A stretch of DNA of 64,000 nt from Apostichopus japonicus. Its lineage: Eukaryota > Echinodermata > Holothuroidea > Aspidochirotida > Stichopodidae. Where the stretch lies: NCBI RefSeq assembly GCF_037975245.1, contig NC_092571.1, positions 10,241,917 through 10,305,916 on the forward strand, given 5' to 3'. The notes beneath the pieces were generated by a model. The model did no database searches, was not told the DNA's origin, and saw only the letters and a list, made by a program, of their open reading frames with translations. A program made the translations under genes and the position numbers. Shown here in pieces: positions 13,901-28,900 of the stretch; position 1 is the stretch's first letter; every line of letters begins with the position of its first letter.

Positions 13901-16900
13901 CTTCATGGTAGCTAGGGCTTAACTTGAGCCTACAATTTACAAGGCATAATACCAATTAAGCTACTCTAAAAATGACTACCACAATTTGCGATGGATGGAA
14001 AGAAACCACTTTTGGTCTTTTACTACTCATTAATGTATCATATATACATAGGGTATCTGATGAGTGAATATTTTAACTTCTCTCTGATCTGACCGTTATA
14101 TGGCCTGATAAGTATTAACCAGTAGGCTAGAATAATATCACAAATCTGACCAGAAGAATGTTACACGATATTAATAGGTATAGGATTCTGTATGGATCTG
14201 ACAAATGTCAAACACTACGCTAGAAGGAATAAGGCAAATGTGAATTGTAGATTTTATGACGATACGAAAAGATAACAAAGTGCCAGGAATTAGTAACACT
14301 GATTGACACTTTGTGTAGTAGAATGAGGAGGATCATTGACTGGTCAAAGTGAGGTAATACAGGGCTAAAAGTTGACCAGTTCACTCTAGGCAAGGTACAG
14401 TATAGTGATAGTGCTAAGGTTGTGAGGAGATAGGTAAGCAAGGAAACAAAGTAAATATATGAAGCAATAGAATAGTGGAGATCTTACAAATGTGATGTGC
14501 CAATTGTACACAGGGTCCTGATAACAACTGTTAAACACTTGCTATGCTAGGTCCGCTTAAAGTACAGTTTTTCCAGTTTCCAACTTGATTCTTAGAACTA
14601 TACACTACTTAAATACCTTTATATTCAAATACAAGCCCTCCATGACTGCAGTAAATCCAATCTAAAGATAGCTTGCATTCCAGATTGGGTCCTATATACA
14701 CATGTGTTTCCAATCATGTTTGGAAACAACACTCAACAATACTTCAATGATAGTAATTTATGTTCTTTTGCATACTTAACATTGTACTCGGAATAACAAC
14801 CTAAATATTGATATAAATATGGGACTGTTTGCCCCGCTAACTATGCTGCCGGTATGAAAGAATGTCTTAAAATACAGGAAATCAATCTTCACAGTTGTTG
14901 ACACTGATAATGATCTTCCTTTCTGGGATATTTAAAGGTATAAATTGATCTCTGTATAAATTTATCATCCCCCCTCAAGTGCTGCATACCATCACCTACT
15001 AAAAAACGGCCATGTTCGATATTTCACAAAGACGCTGATTGTTCACGGGAAAAAACAGGATATGGGTAAGTGGAGCGAGTGTTTTGTTAAATCTTATCTC
15101 AAGAGGTGCGATAATAGCTGTAAAACTGTTAATTAAATCTATAATCTGTAGATAAGAATTCCATTCAACTCTTTCCTTTGCAATGGGACCGATAGATACT
15201 ATGAATATTGTTAGTAGAGACACTGCTTTGGTATATTGTATGTCATTCAGCAAAATGTTTGTTCATATCAATTCCATCTTACATGATGACCAGAGCACAG
15301 ATTCTATCCAATGGTTACTTGCCCATACGAGGAATTTGAAAGCATCAATGTGGTACCATCCGATACCTGGAGACAACTCATTACTGCCAAACAGTGCAGT
15401 CATGAATCATCATTTTGTATCATGTTTTATCTCACCTTAGTTACAATAGTGGGGTGAAACAATAATAATCATAATATATTGACCTTTGTGAAGGATGCTG
15501 AGTACACTAAAGATTTATTAACCAACATATTCCCTTCTCTTCAGGGTAAAAAAAACAGTGCAGTTGCCAAAACTGTAGAGCAAAGAATCATTTCAGTTCT
15601 AAGGTATTTCTACTATTTTAACAAGTGAAGGTTAAAGAGCTCAGTGATTGTTTGAATTAATTAATTATTTAACAGCTCTACTCAACCCACACAGCTTATC
15701 ATATTGCATTAAGCACCTTGAAAATATTCAACTAAATTGTACTTGTACTCTTCTAATTGACAACTTCTAATAAAGAAGTACATTTTTAAAGCCCTGAATC
15801 AACAAACAGATCGGCCATAGATACCAAATATTGGTACAACATGCTGTGTTTGTAATGCATGAATAATGGGTTAATACCTTCACCGGCATCTTTTCAGTGT
15901 TTTTCAATGATCTCTTCATAATTTTACCTGCTGCCTCTCACCAGCAGCAGTTCTCTTGCACCCACTTGACGAGTTTCATTTCACATTTAGGCAGCACCGT
16001 ATTTAGATGAATACAGACTCGACTATAGGGGGTGCACCCTGAGGTGACAGGCCACCTGCTACTTCAGTTAAGTACCCAGGAAACATACACAAATATGTCA
16101 TGGGATGCCTAGGACGGATGACAAGAAACATTGCAACACCAACGATATTTTTTATGCTGATTGATAATCCCTCACATTCTTACAGTGAAGCTGATGGATA
16201 ATCCCTCATATTCATACAGTGAAGTTGATTGATAATCCCTCATATTCTTACAGTGAAGCTGGTTGATAATCCCTCATAGTCTTACAGTGAAGCTGATTGA
16301 TAATCCCTCACATTCTTACAGTGAAGCTGATGGATAATCCCTCATATTCTTACAGTGAAGCTGATGGATAATCCCTCATATTCATACAGTGAAGTTGATT
16401 GATAATCCCTCATATTCTTACAGTGAAGCTGATGGATAATCCCTCATAGTCTTACAGTGAAGCTGATTGATAATCCCTCATATTCTTACAGTGAAGCTGA
16501 TTGATAATCCCTGATAATCTTACAGTGAAGCTGATTTATAATGCCTCATATTCTTACAGTGAAGCTGGTTGATAATCCCTGATAATCTTACAGTGAAGCT
16601 GATTGATAATCCCTCATATTCATACAGTGAAGTTGATTGATAATCCCTCATATTCTTACAGTGAAGCTGATGGATAATCCCTCATAGTCTTACAGTGAAG
16701 CTGATTGATAATCCCTCATATTCTTACAGTGAAGCTGATTGATAATCCCTCATATTCTTACAGTGAAGCTGATTGATAATCCCTCATATTCTTACAGTGA
16801 AGCTTATTGATAATCCCTCATAATCTTACAGTGAAGCTGATTGATAATCCCTCATATTTTTACAGTGAAGCTGATTGATAATCCCTCATATTTTTACAGT

Positions 16901-19900
16901 GAAGCTGATTGATAATCCCTCATATTCTTACAGTGAAGCTGATTGATAATCCCTCATATTCTTACAGTGAAGCTGATAGATAATCCCTCATATTCTACTG
17001 TGAAGATGATTGATAATCCCTCATATTCTTAAGTGTGATTGATAATCCCTCATATTCTAACAGTGAAGCTGATTGGGACATAAAGTACAGGTGTGGTAGA
17101 CAGAATCAGAAACTAACAAGTTGCATGACAATTGGAATATGCCCACACAATTCCTGATAATAGATACTGGGATTCCATTGTTGATCTAGGGACAAAGGGG
17201 TACCAGGGAGCGCCTGAATGGACCAGCAGGAGGGAGCGCTACCTACCAACCACACACATAGATCTAACAATGAGGTCTTTGTGGTTGCTATCACTGCAGC
17301 ATATCAGTGACAATTTTAGAATATTGTACCTAAATAGCAAAGATAACATCATGATTGTCAAGATTGATGAATGGGGTCTCTCCTTTCACTTAAGAAATTT
17401 TGAAATAGCAAAATCTTTATCTACAGAGAAGGAGTTAACTAGCTGGATTGAGAAAAAAAACTGAAAAACTGAAAGATATCTCTTCACTTTGGCATTTCAT
17501 ATTCCACACAAGTAAGAGAAACATTACAAACTTAGTAGTTAGATCAGAATTTCTATTTAATCCTAAAATATGAAAAAGAATGCTCTGCACTCATTAATTT
17601 ACCCCAAAGTTTTGTAATTTTATAGTTACTGCAGTTTATTTGATAAGTTACGTACTACTGCTATTTGGAGGTGAGAAGACTGCCCCCCTTCTGTGTGGTC
17701 AAATAGCATTAACATACCCATGCAGTTAACCAAGAGAATACTCTTTAAAACTCCCAAGTTGTTTTCCGAAATTCATCAGCAAACAGGTATTGAGACTTTA
17801 ACTAAACACACTCCTTTTTGCAGCAAGAACAACAACCAATACAATAACCACATACCGCCTCTCAGTGCCAATTAAATTGCCTTTTCAGTTTTGTTGAGCT
17901 TAAAGTAAAAACTATAAAAGAATATAAAAACAATTTGAGGAAACAGTAAATTGGTGCGACAATAAACCTGTTTTCTTTTCCCTTGATAATTAGAACTGAA
18001 GTTCTACCGAACTTTCAACATTGAAAGTTCACCAGCATTTCCAAATAAGACTTCCTGTCAGTTCAACATGATAGAGGGCGCTGAAGGTAATTGTGCATTT
18101 TTCCACAAATTTCCTAAACATTTGAAGTCATCCAAAATACAGTTTGAAGGAAAAGCAATGAGTGCAGTCTAGTTTGAATTTCTGTTATTCAGAGATATAC
18201 ATACAGATAAGCCAGCAAACATAAATGTATGCTATATGCCCAGAATAGACACTTTGACCTGTAGGCTTAAAGGGAGTGAAGACTGCGCACAAAGAAACTA
18301 TGATGCCGGTAATCTGACCTAGTTTCGAATGAGGTGTAACAGAAGTGTTAGACACCATCATCGATCCCAGAAAATACACACACAGCTTGCTACCATCGGT
18401 AATTAGACACTAGTGTACAGTCAATACATGCAGCACAGTGTACATAGTAGCTAATCTCATCAAAGATAACAAGGTATCACGTTTCATTACTGTCTGCATA
18501 TTGTGGTGAAAAGAAGAAAACTTCATTTCCAAGCAATTGAAAGTTAACTCTGTTCAGAGGGTGGCACACGGTTTGGGGGCGAGTCTTCAACGCCTTTAAT
18601 CTGTTTTTACAGCTCTGCTGTGTAAGTGACAAACAGTCTATTTCTGCTGCCAAAAGGTAGCTTGTCAAAGCAGCAAATTTACAGTAGCTGCACATTCTGA
18701 TGTCAAATATCCCTGTTGTGTACATGATGTTCGTTTTTGTGTTTATTGGCTGTGAATACATCAGACACAAATATGGTTCTTGAAAGGTTATCTGCCTAGA
18801 GCTATGCCAATTAGAAGTGTGACCAAATGTTACACACTATATACTGGTCTCCCTCCTCCCATTGTCTATAGTGAGACATGACAAATATGTTTGAAGCAGG
18901 AAGTCTACTTATGTAAGCTAACAAAATTTAGCAGCAAAACACATGTTTGATAATACATATTTTATACTCATAAAATGACAGACTCAAGCATTGCCACATG
19001 TTATGTATTCAAATTTCTGAACCGCAAAGTCACCATATACAGTACTCAGGAAGTTCCAATTTTCAACACAGTCAGTCTGTCATTGAGTTTAATATTAATT
19101 AGTCAATTCTGTAAGCACTTATTGTAAGGAAAAAGGCGGGCATAGTCTGAGCATGCCTCTTTTCTTATTCTTTCATGCCTCTTCTCTGAATCTATTCATT
19201 CCGTAATATTTTATTTTCAATTCTAATGTACAATCTAGCCATTTCGGTTAAAGTTTGAAACAAAAAGGGAAACTGTTTATAATAAAGCTCTCAGAGAGTA
19301 CATAACATTCCATACAATACTGTATAATGCGACTGCATAGCTGACCAGTACAGATCCCAATACTGGCCGATACAATTTAAAAGCTACAACTTCCGTCTGT
19401 CTTTTGTTCTCAATGGCAGCCTTTTCCAACCGAAGAAGCACTTGTCAAAAACAGGAAATTGTTAAGCTGTATGAGTCTAAAACACACAGCGCACCTTGGT
19501 GATGAAACCGACAGAGGGTACACAAAACTGTTCCTCTTTGGACGAGAAAAAACATCCGAATTATCTCACATTTTTATCAGATGGAAGTGTAGGATATCCA
19601 TGTGGAAGTATTTTAGATCAGTCTTGAGTAAGTGATTAGGTCAAGTTAAACTAAACAGCGTGCAGAAAGCGCACCGGGCAATGTCGCTGGATTTCTTCTG
19701 AAGAATGTCCCACGAAAGATCGCTCCGTTACAAACAAGTCATACGAGCCAGAAAGTACTCTTAAAAAGTTACTGCTTCTTCATTATAAATCAATTCAACA
19801 AATGACTACAACAGGAAGTGTGGATTACTAGAGTCACTAAATATGTCACTGGAGTCAAACTTTGAAGTGATCTGAGGTGCATGCTGTTCTTCACGTGCGC

Positions 19901-22900
19901 CCACGTACTGTTGCACTCTCTTCATTCACTTGTGCTTTACACATGAGGGGTCACACACCAGCAGGTAAAATCTCATCAAAGTACAAACATAGTATTACAA
20001 TTGTATCATTATCTCCTGTTTTGAGCACAGACATGCAAACAGCGAGGCAACTACATGCACTAAAGGACACAGTAAGCATAACAGTTATGTCTTTGTCTGT
20101 ATATCATCAGTGGGCCATTGTAAATGATAATCACAAATAAGCAATACAAAACACAGGTAACTAAATATGCTGGGTTTTGTTGTCACCTCCAGAGAACTGT
20201 CAATTAAAGTTCACTTCAATATTTACACAAACCATTCAGCTATAGCATACAACATTCAGAGAATAAGGGTGTGCTGAAATCTAACATTTTTCAGTCGCAC
20301 AACAAGTACATGCTTTGTCTATAATCCATGGATATTTTACCCACAATGCAACTGAGAAAAGACAGGGTATAGTTCACTCATGAAATCTTAACTCTTAGAA
20401 AAAAGATAAAGTATGCATTTGAGGCAAAAACACAGAAGTGTAGCAAAGATAATGCATTCTCAGAATCAGAGCATATAATATGCCAGATTGCATAACAAAA
20501 CACAGAGCCATTTTCAAACAAATCATCATCCACCATGTTCTTCAAAGTTCACACACACACACATTTCTTTATATGTAAATAATCAACAACATAAATCTGA
20601 CTAGGAAAAGTTTAAGCTTTTTAGCACAGAATTAGTTACTCTGAAACCAGCTAATTACTTTGTAACTTGTTATTGTTTTACAAGATTCCCAGAAGTTACT
20701 CATCCAAACCTCACTGTCATGGAAATCTCTCTAGAGTTTACTTTGAATCCTAACCCTAGACTTCAATTTCCAAGTAATCAGTTATTGTAATGATGTAACA
20801 TTTGCTTTGAGAAGAGCCCTCTCTGAGAGAAGTTAGTCTTGTTTGCCAACCACAATAGAGTTAAATGACCACAGAAGTTTAGAAAGGGTGACAAATAATA
20901 ACATCATGAAGATAATTTTTGCATGACAGGTCACACAGATCTGTGATAGAATGCAGACAGTAATGAAAATGTGTGTTTGCATGTTGGTTGTATCTGATTG
21001 GTCCCTCCTCCCGTGCCTCCAAACCTTTCCCCCTCCCTCAACCATGGATACATCCAGCCATTGCAGGTTTTGTATGCTTAACCACCTCTTTTGCTGAACC
21101 CCTTCAACACCAAACACCCATCAAAAAATTTGTTTTTGCTTTCTAGACAACTTTTAAAGTATGTCAAGATTGCCCAAGTGCCAACTTTCGTAAATACCAG
21201 CTCTGACCATTGTGTCAAGGCACTTTTCAGGGCTAAGAGTCAATCTTTCTATGTAGCGTATTTCCACTGCTATCCTTTTCATTCTACATGAATGCTTTAT
21301 TTCTGAACAGGAAACTTGCACCTTCACTCAAACATACTTTACAGATCAGACCCAACATAGCAAACTTTAAATTCTTTTATAAATTGCTTTGAATCTATAA
21401 CATTTTTTAAAAGTGGCTTCATTTCTCTCAGGAAGTAATGCTACTTGACCTGTTTTCCCTTAGCCCAAATGAAATATTTGGAAAGATTATCTCAGGATTA
21501 ATGAACTTTGTACAAATTACTGATAAAAATCTTGGAATGGCTGAGTGATTTTGTTTCTGCCAAAATGGATTAATACGGATGAATTAGCAATTGGCCTGCC
21601 ACAACAAATAATCCAGAAAAAAAGTTGTCAACAGGAACACAACCAGCGACAGCCGTAAAGTTCAGACCAAATGAAAGGGAAGGATTGGATCTCAGGTATT
21701 CCACAAGTTATCATTCTAATGTGGAGTGTTAGCTCAGTGGTTAACGCCTGTGTCTTTCAATCATAAGGTTCAGGTTCGAGTTACTCCCAGATAAATTATG
21801 TCGTCCAGTTACAGAGTTGTTGACAATTAACAATTCATAATCATGGACGTTAAATATGAATGTAAGAGACTGACTTCAGTCAGCTTGCTGCTTTGATAAG
21901 CCAATGAGGCTTCTTCGTGAGTTCCTGCTTTCAGGAGGATCTAAAATACATACATACATACAAATATATACCCCCGGTCTGGTGCCAATGACAAGAATCA
22001 TGGTATATCTGTAGTGCTCAGAGTTACGTGAGTGTATCTATCTCTGCAAACAATTAATGTTCCAGACGTTTATGGAACGAGCTGCAGTATTTACTTTTGT
22101 CAACTTCAAATACTTCCCCAGACAAAACTTGAAGGTTTAACATGCAGCAGGTCCTTAGTACTACTTTATACTGGATTTAGGTCACGGCATATCAGGCAGT
22201 AACAGGACACGTATCCTCCCGTCTCCATGACCATATATCTAGGCTAATAACTTGCTATATACATCATTCCCTCAACATAAATCAAGAAGAAGACTTGTAA
22301 AATGATATAAATAACAGGATAACACTGTGTCTTTAATAGTGCAATTTGTTGATTTGTGTAAACTGAAACATCTGTACATGTTTATCTCTGCTTCAAAAAA
22401 GAAAGAAGCCATTAGCCCTGTTGAACTGATGTAGGCAAACTTCTGAAAGTGGCACTGATTTCGTCACACTTTTCATAGTAAGTTGGGGTGGAAGGAGTTT
22501 TAACCATGCGCCTCTGCATACTTCTACTGATGGAATCATCTGAGGTAACATTACACAAATACTGTAGCCTACTGGTACTTGCAAAGTTTAATAAGTCACC
22601 ACTTGCAGGTCTATAATCAAATCTTTGGTCACCAAAATTTGTGATTGATTGCAAGTAACATCTGCATTGAAAGCCTTGTGTTTTAATCAATTTATCCATT
22701 TAAAGTAGGAAATTTCTCTCAAAAGGACTTACAGCAACCAGTCTTTGTGAGATGACGTTTATTTTGTGAAAGCCACACAAAGACAAATATTTAAGCTGCA
22801 ATATACTAGTTATTTCACACTAGGTTAATAGCACTACTGTAGGTCAGCAAACAAACAACAGGGCAAACAATAACTCCCAGGCACTGAGTAAAAGGACATC

Positions 22901-25900
22901 CACTTCACAGGGCATAAAAGCAGTCTACAGTATAAATACTGACATTACTAAAATGACCATATTAATCATAGCGCTTGACCATAGATTTAAACAGGCCAAA
23001 GCCATTGGAGACTGTATTATTGTCAATATTCATATGGAACAGACAAATCATTTTTTTAGTACATTTCATCAAGGTTGGTTCAATCTTCATATAGTACATG
23101 AATTTAATTTGGACAGGAGTAAAAGCACCTTTAGTCTTAGTCCAGCCACTTCCATTGATGAGCATGAGATCCATGTTTACAGTGGTCATTTGCTAATAAC
23201 TAAATGTGGTGTAGAAATTAAGCCTGGTTTGCAAGCTTTTCTTTATGTCTTTCTGTTTTTCTCTTTGCTTTGAATTCTTGTAATTGTTAGTGTCATTGTT
23301 AAATATTGTACATAAGTCTCTTATTATTCAAGCTAGGATATTATAAAAGAGGATTAACTGAAATTGTGTTTTTGAATGATCTACAAGACATTAAATTGAA
23401 TTTTTTGCCTAAAATCCTCGGACTTTAAGATATCATATGAATTAAATTATGATATAGTACCACACAACGACTGCATTACAATTTATCATTCTTTAACAGT
23501 TTAATTGTGTCACGTTTGTCTGCAAATACTTCTTGTGGAATATTTGAGAAGCTATCAAGTGTCAACATCATAAAATGTGGGTCTTATTTAATACAACATT
23601 CCACATGATTTAATATGGTCTACAGTAAAAAACCAGTTTCACTGTTTGTGTGAACTACTTGATGAATCTATTGTCACCCAGCTTTCTACAAAAATCTGCA
23701 AAGAATGTAGAATTATCATCTCGGTGAAAAGTCAACTGACAGACAATGGTTAAAAGAAGATATATTCAGTCTTGAGAAGTTTGGGAAATAACAAAAGGAA
23801 GGAACTAATGAGATGACATGTCCAGGAGAGACTGTCCACTCATTATACAACACCATGGATCCATACAGACCCACTCAGAGTAAGTTGATTACTCAAATCA
23901 CACAATACATTAGATCATGACATATTGACAGCAATGACTGCATTAACTACACACTGAAATGATGCCTGTACAGATACAAGCAGAGCTTTATAAAGAAAGC
24001 TACAGTAAGTATAATCACTGGGATTAAATCATTGTTTGGTGGGATCCTGGTGTCTACTGTGAACACATTCAGTAGCCTTTACAGGGAATTGTCTGACCGA
24101 GAGCCCAAATCAATTGGACATTTATTAGTCACAGTAAAATCGGTGCCCAGATGTAGCAATTTAGATCTACATGTCTCTACTGTTTAACCTCATTAAAGAG
24201 GATAATTGCAGGTAGGATGCAACTGGTTAAAGATGGGAAATTATTACAGCCCTAGGACAGAAATAATGATTAGAGATTGCACCAGGACAACAACAGCTGA
24301 GATCAGCACAACTTGTAAGATTATGATGATGGTTACCGGTGCATACTGTAGAAGGGTTGCTCTCTACTCACTGTTATACAGTACACACCGATACATACTT
24401 TTAGCAAACTTTACACATTGGAAATGGACAATAGATTTCATAGTTACATTCCTTCATCATCCACACTTAATAAAGAAAGACCTAAACCTGTCAAAAAGTA
24501 TCAGTTTTGTGAGAAAGATGATCAACTTTCTCCACACCTGATTAAAAGGTTAGCTACATAGATTGGGTTTCTGGGTCGTTACCCGTGACTACCGTGGTGA
24601 TCATAAAATCAGCTAGGAGCTCGGAAAACTTGAGAAATTGCTGCAAAAGAAACTACCGTCGAACAGTAACTTCTGCCTTATGCCCCAGTTTTCCACTTGA
24701 CAACATGGTCCCATCTTATTGAGAATGAACTTCTAATATATCACCTGGGTAGAAATAGCACCTTTAATTACCTCACAACAGGAACTTCTCCTGGAGTGGC
24801 TACACGTATTTTGCCCTACTTTTCACTTCATTTACAAGGTTCGTACGTAGTGTAAGCTCACAGGTTCAATTGTACAATCTCTCTGACATTAATTCCAACT
24901 ATTTCAAAGATAGATACTTGATGGTCACTTCTCAGATCTTCTTTTGACACCCCTCCTCCAGCCTCCAGCCTCCCCCTCCCCTCCCCCTGCTTCTTGCCTT
25001 ATTATAAACCAATTCCATACACATATCATAACATGCATGGTATGTAGGCCCTACATATATCCAGATTAATCCATCAAGCCTTCTGGTTGATCCATGACAT
25101 AAACCCTTAATATTTATTTCAAAATAAAATAAAACTGTTAGCAAACAGAGAGCCTGTGTAATAGAATGTGTAAACGTAAGTTGGCCTGAATTATTTTATG
25201 TAATTCGATCAATCTTTGTCCATTACATTTATTTCATCTGAATATAAGTAAGACAGTTTATGGCATGGCACTGTAGTTCCCTATAATTTGTAATGTAAAT
25301 ACCACCTTATATAATATGCCTTATATTCTTGTTCTGGTTTTTCTGTTGTTGTTTGGGCCTACACTTTCTATCTAGACAAAACTACAACAGGCTGTCATAA
25401 AAGGAAAACCCCTGGTTAATACCCACTAATCCTTGCCACCTAAGTGAATGTAATTTGATCAATCTTTGCCCATTACATTAAATTATTCAGCCTAATTCGA
25501 CTTTAAATGGATTCCTTACTCTGTTCAAACGGAATTAATATCAAGTACAAATATTTGTTCTGCAGCCATTTGGTGGAGTAAATTCTGACTGTAATGGAGA
25601 CCTAAACACACAACAGGGTGCCAGTATACTCATTAAATTGCTGAGCATGATACTTCTACTCATACAAGTTGCCCATAGTGGTACAGTAGGTTTATCCTCA
25701 GGGAACTTTACCTTGAAAATTATGTACAGTGCCAACTGTCTGCCCAAACCAGAAATATTATAACCTGCCTCAGGTAAAAACGAGAAAAGAAAAACATTAG
25801 AAAATCGCAGGGAAGACAGGCCACTAGTGATCAAGTATGGAAATAGTAGGAAGACCTAGCTCGCTACTGAACAATAGGGCAATAAACTGACACCAGCACG

Positions 25901-28900
25901 ATGGCACATAAAGGCATAATCCAAAAAATGTACGCCTACTTTAATAGGTATGCCAAAACATTGCAAAAGGGGGGCTTGGCGTTATTCAACCACTTAATGA
26001 ACAATAACTATTGGAATTCAGCAGAATGACTGACATTCCCAATCATTTTATTTCTATTATCAAAGTTATATTATGACTAGCCCTATATTGAGTACACATT
26101 CATATTACACTAGACCCTTCTTCTTCTTCCCATTATATGAATTCACTCTAAAGTTAAAATATTTGTGGTTTGATTCAAAACCTCAAAAGGCTTGTAACAC
26201 TAACCAACTGTTCCAATTTTACTGATAATTACCCTGCATGATAATCTTGACAAATATATACCACATGGCCTTGATTTGTGCAACAGGTCATCACAAGTTG
26301 TAATTACAAAGAGTTTACATCAACCTATACCCTGTTTCACAGCAGGAATATTGAATCTCTGAAATAGGACAAACAGTCTTTACCACACAATGAACTGTGC
26401 CAACAGAATAACCTTCTGTTAACAACTACTGCCAGATGAATTGCTTAGAACATGAAAATATTACAACTAGAAAAAAACCTGTGGAGGAAGGAATGCGTGG
26501 AGAAATAAGGGGGGGGGGGGGGGGGTAGACAAGGGAAGGTAAGGGTATTAAAAAAGAAAGTCATAGGGAAGGGAAGGATGGAGAAGGGGAGGCATGGGGA
26601 ACGATGGGTGAGGCAAAGAACAATGAAGTGTCTCAATTAGTTAACAATATAAAAAACAATGCAGTCTTTATGCAGTACTGAAAGTAAATATTATATTGCA
26701 GCAATTAAAATTTGGAAGAAAAATTTGTAGCTGAGCATCTACAATATCACACTTGTTTGATTAAAAGTTCACTTTTGCTAAAGAATGTGTATGACCCTGA
26801 ATCGAATGGAATGCATGAATTCAATGAAACATACTTTGAAAGCGTGAAGTGTGACGCCAAGCAGCACACATTGAAATCAGAGCGGCTGGAATATTCGACT
26901 TGCTATTTCTTTAATTCCTATTCCGAATATTTTGAGCAAGTGAGTCCGCAAAGACTGTAAAGTGTTCCCTAAAAGCTGACAAGAAAACCTATCCTGTTAT
27001 TAACAACAGCAGGCAGGCTATTATTCTATGGTACAAATAACGAGAGCAGAAGTTAAGGAGAAAAATAGCAAACAATCTAGATAATCTCTCCTTCACCTCT
27101 GTTCTCTTATCTTGACAGGAAAGTGTTATTTATTCAACTGGCAATAGATGGATGCGAACAGGCTATACAAGAGGAGAAGAAACACCCAAGGTAAGTAGGC
27201 TGGCCTATCCTCCCTTAGTTTATCCTTGAGGACCCTCGGATGATCCCCGGATCTCTGCCGAGCTTTCACACTCAAGGGGACACTAGGAATGTGTTTATTA
27301 AACTGATTGTGTTCCAACACCAATTTGACTTCGGCCCCTCAAAAACTTTTATTGACCCACGTTCCAGTCTTTGTAAAAGACAATGCCAGACCCTTCCATC
27401 AGATAAGAATTTTCTCCCCAAAGGGGATGTCTTACACTCCATTTATTGACTCCTTCAAGACTCTCTTCAAATGGGTGTCTTAACCAAATCTATAGTTTAA
27501 CTGTAATGGTAGACACTTTACCCCTGCTTGCAACAGGATGTTTCTCTATTGACACAAACACACTTTTGACTATAGTGAAAGATGCAGCAGATACTCCACT
27601 AACATGGACTTTACCAATAAGTACTTTTTTTTCAAACCAGGGGCATATCAAAATCTAATTGGGGAGAGCAAGGACCCACTTGGAGGCATGGTGGTGGGCT
27701 AACCTTTCAGGTATTGCAAAGTACAGTTTATGACATACACAGCACTGAATCACTGTTTTAGTGTAATTTTCATGTGATATTTGCTATTTGTAAGGGAAAA
27801 AACCTGAGTCATAGACTAGCTACAAGATACTTGGACATTATTTTGGATTTAATAAATACCTCAAAGATATGGGGATGCTACCCGTTAAGGATCTAAGAAG
27901 CAATTGTAGCACAGCACTGAACCATGTGAGGGGCCATTAGGGGACCCCCAGGGGCTTCACATATCAGTCAACTTCACAATGAAACCACTTGAGAGATGAG
28001 CATACATATGGTGGGTGCCTTAGGATAAATTTCACATATCAACTGTAACAAGCAATGAAAACCACTTAAAAGAATGCTGGGTTTTTTTCTTGAAGTCGTA
28101 TCAGACTTTAACCTGTCTAGTTTTAGCCTTACCTATTTGAATTGAACTGTTTGGCTAGTCATATGGAAATGTTTGAATCATACTTGATTAGTTTTGACAG
28201 GAAAGTTTAATACCTCAAACCACTGCTAATCAAAGAACGGAGGAACTTTCAAACACCCAGCATTACAGAGCCATCCCAGGGCGGGTATAGAATTTCATTT
28301 TCTCTATCACACAAAGAAGGAAAAAAATGTTAAACAAATTTCGAACTAAAGGTTTGAAACACAAACATGCTTTCAGGGCATGTTCAATGTTTTAATAGAA
28401 TCAGCATGGTGCACAAGTCATATGGGTGCTGCAGATTAAAGTTATACCCCAGCAACCCACAGTGATGTCCCATACAATCTCAGGGAAAGAGCTTAAATCG
28501 GATCTTCATAAATTAAAAAATTAGCTTCTGTAACTCTAGCTCAGTAATAATTGACTGCACAGCTAATCACCAGTCAACATATATATACTGTAGTCTCTCT
28601 AATAACTACAACACTACTGTACCAAGATCAGTAAGCCAATCAGGCGCATAGCCAAGGGGGGGCGAAGGGGGCAGCCGCCCCCCCTTGAGCATATTTTTTT
28701 TGTATGTTTTTATGATATCGCTAGTAATTTCAAAAGAGAAAATGCTAAGATGCAGCTTACAAGGCCTGGGGATGTGCCATTTCCAGCGATCTGGGAGGCA
28801 TTTTCAGCCAAAATTTTCTTGTACGCGTAGGGCCAACTCTTGGTGGCGCTACGATAGATAGTTTTCAATGCAGAATCTACCGCTCTGATAGTTTGCCTAC

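Noticed and set aside
16154-17078. CRISPR-like array
   Set aside because: Head-to-tail 34-bp units without unique spacers, in animal DNA: a minisatellite.
17132-17464. 110-residue plus-strand frame just after the minisatellite
   Set aside because: No domain recognised; lies in an intron on the opposite strand.
21721-21795. Functional tRNA gene
   Set aside because: A and B boxes are present but the acceptor and anticodon stems do not pair well, and a SINE body and tail follow.
22412-22699. 95-residue minus-strand frame with balanced composition
   Set aside because: No recognisable domain, not bounded by convincing splice sites in phase with the gene; kept as non-coding.
23190-23231. 2A-like ribosome-skipping motif (LLITKCGVEIKPGL) in a 106-residue frame, as in some echinoderm retrotransposons
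   Set aside because: The essential NPGP ending is not present (KPGL), and the surrounding frame has no recognisable retrotransposon domain; chance resemblance is likely.
24541-24773. Possible further TTAA-type MITE
   Set aside because: Ends TTAAAAGGTTAGCTA and TTAAAGGTGCTATTT align only weakly; no duplication support.
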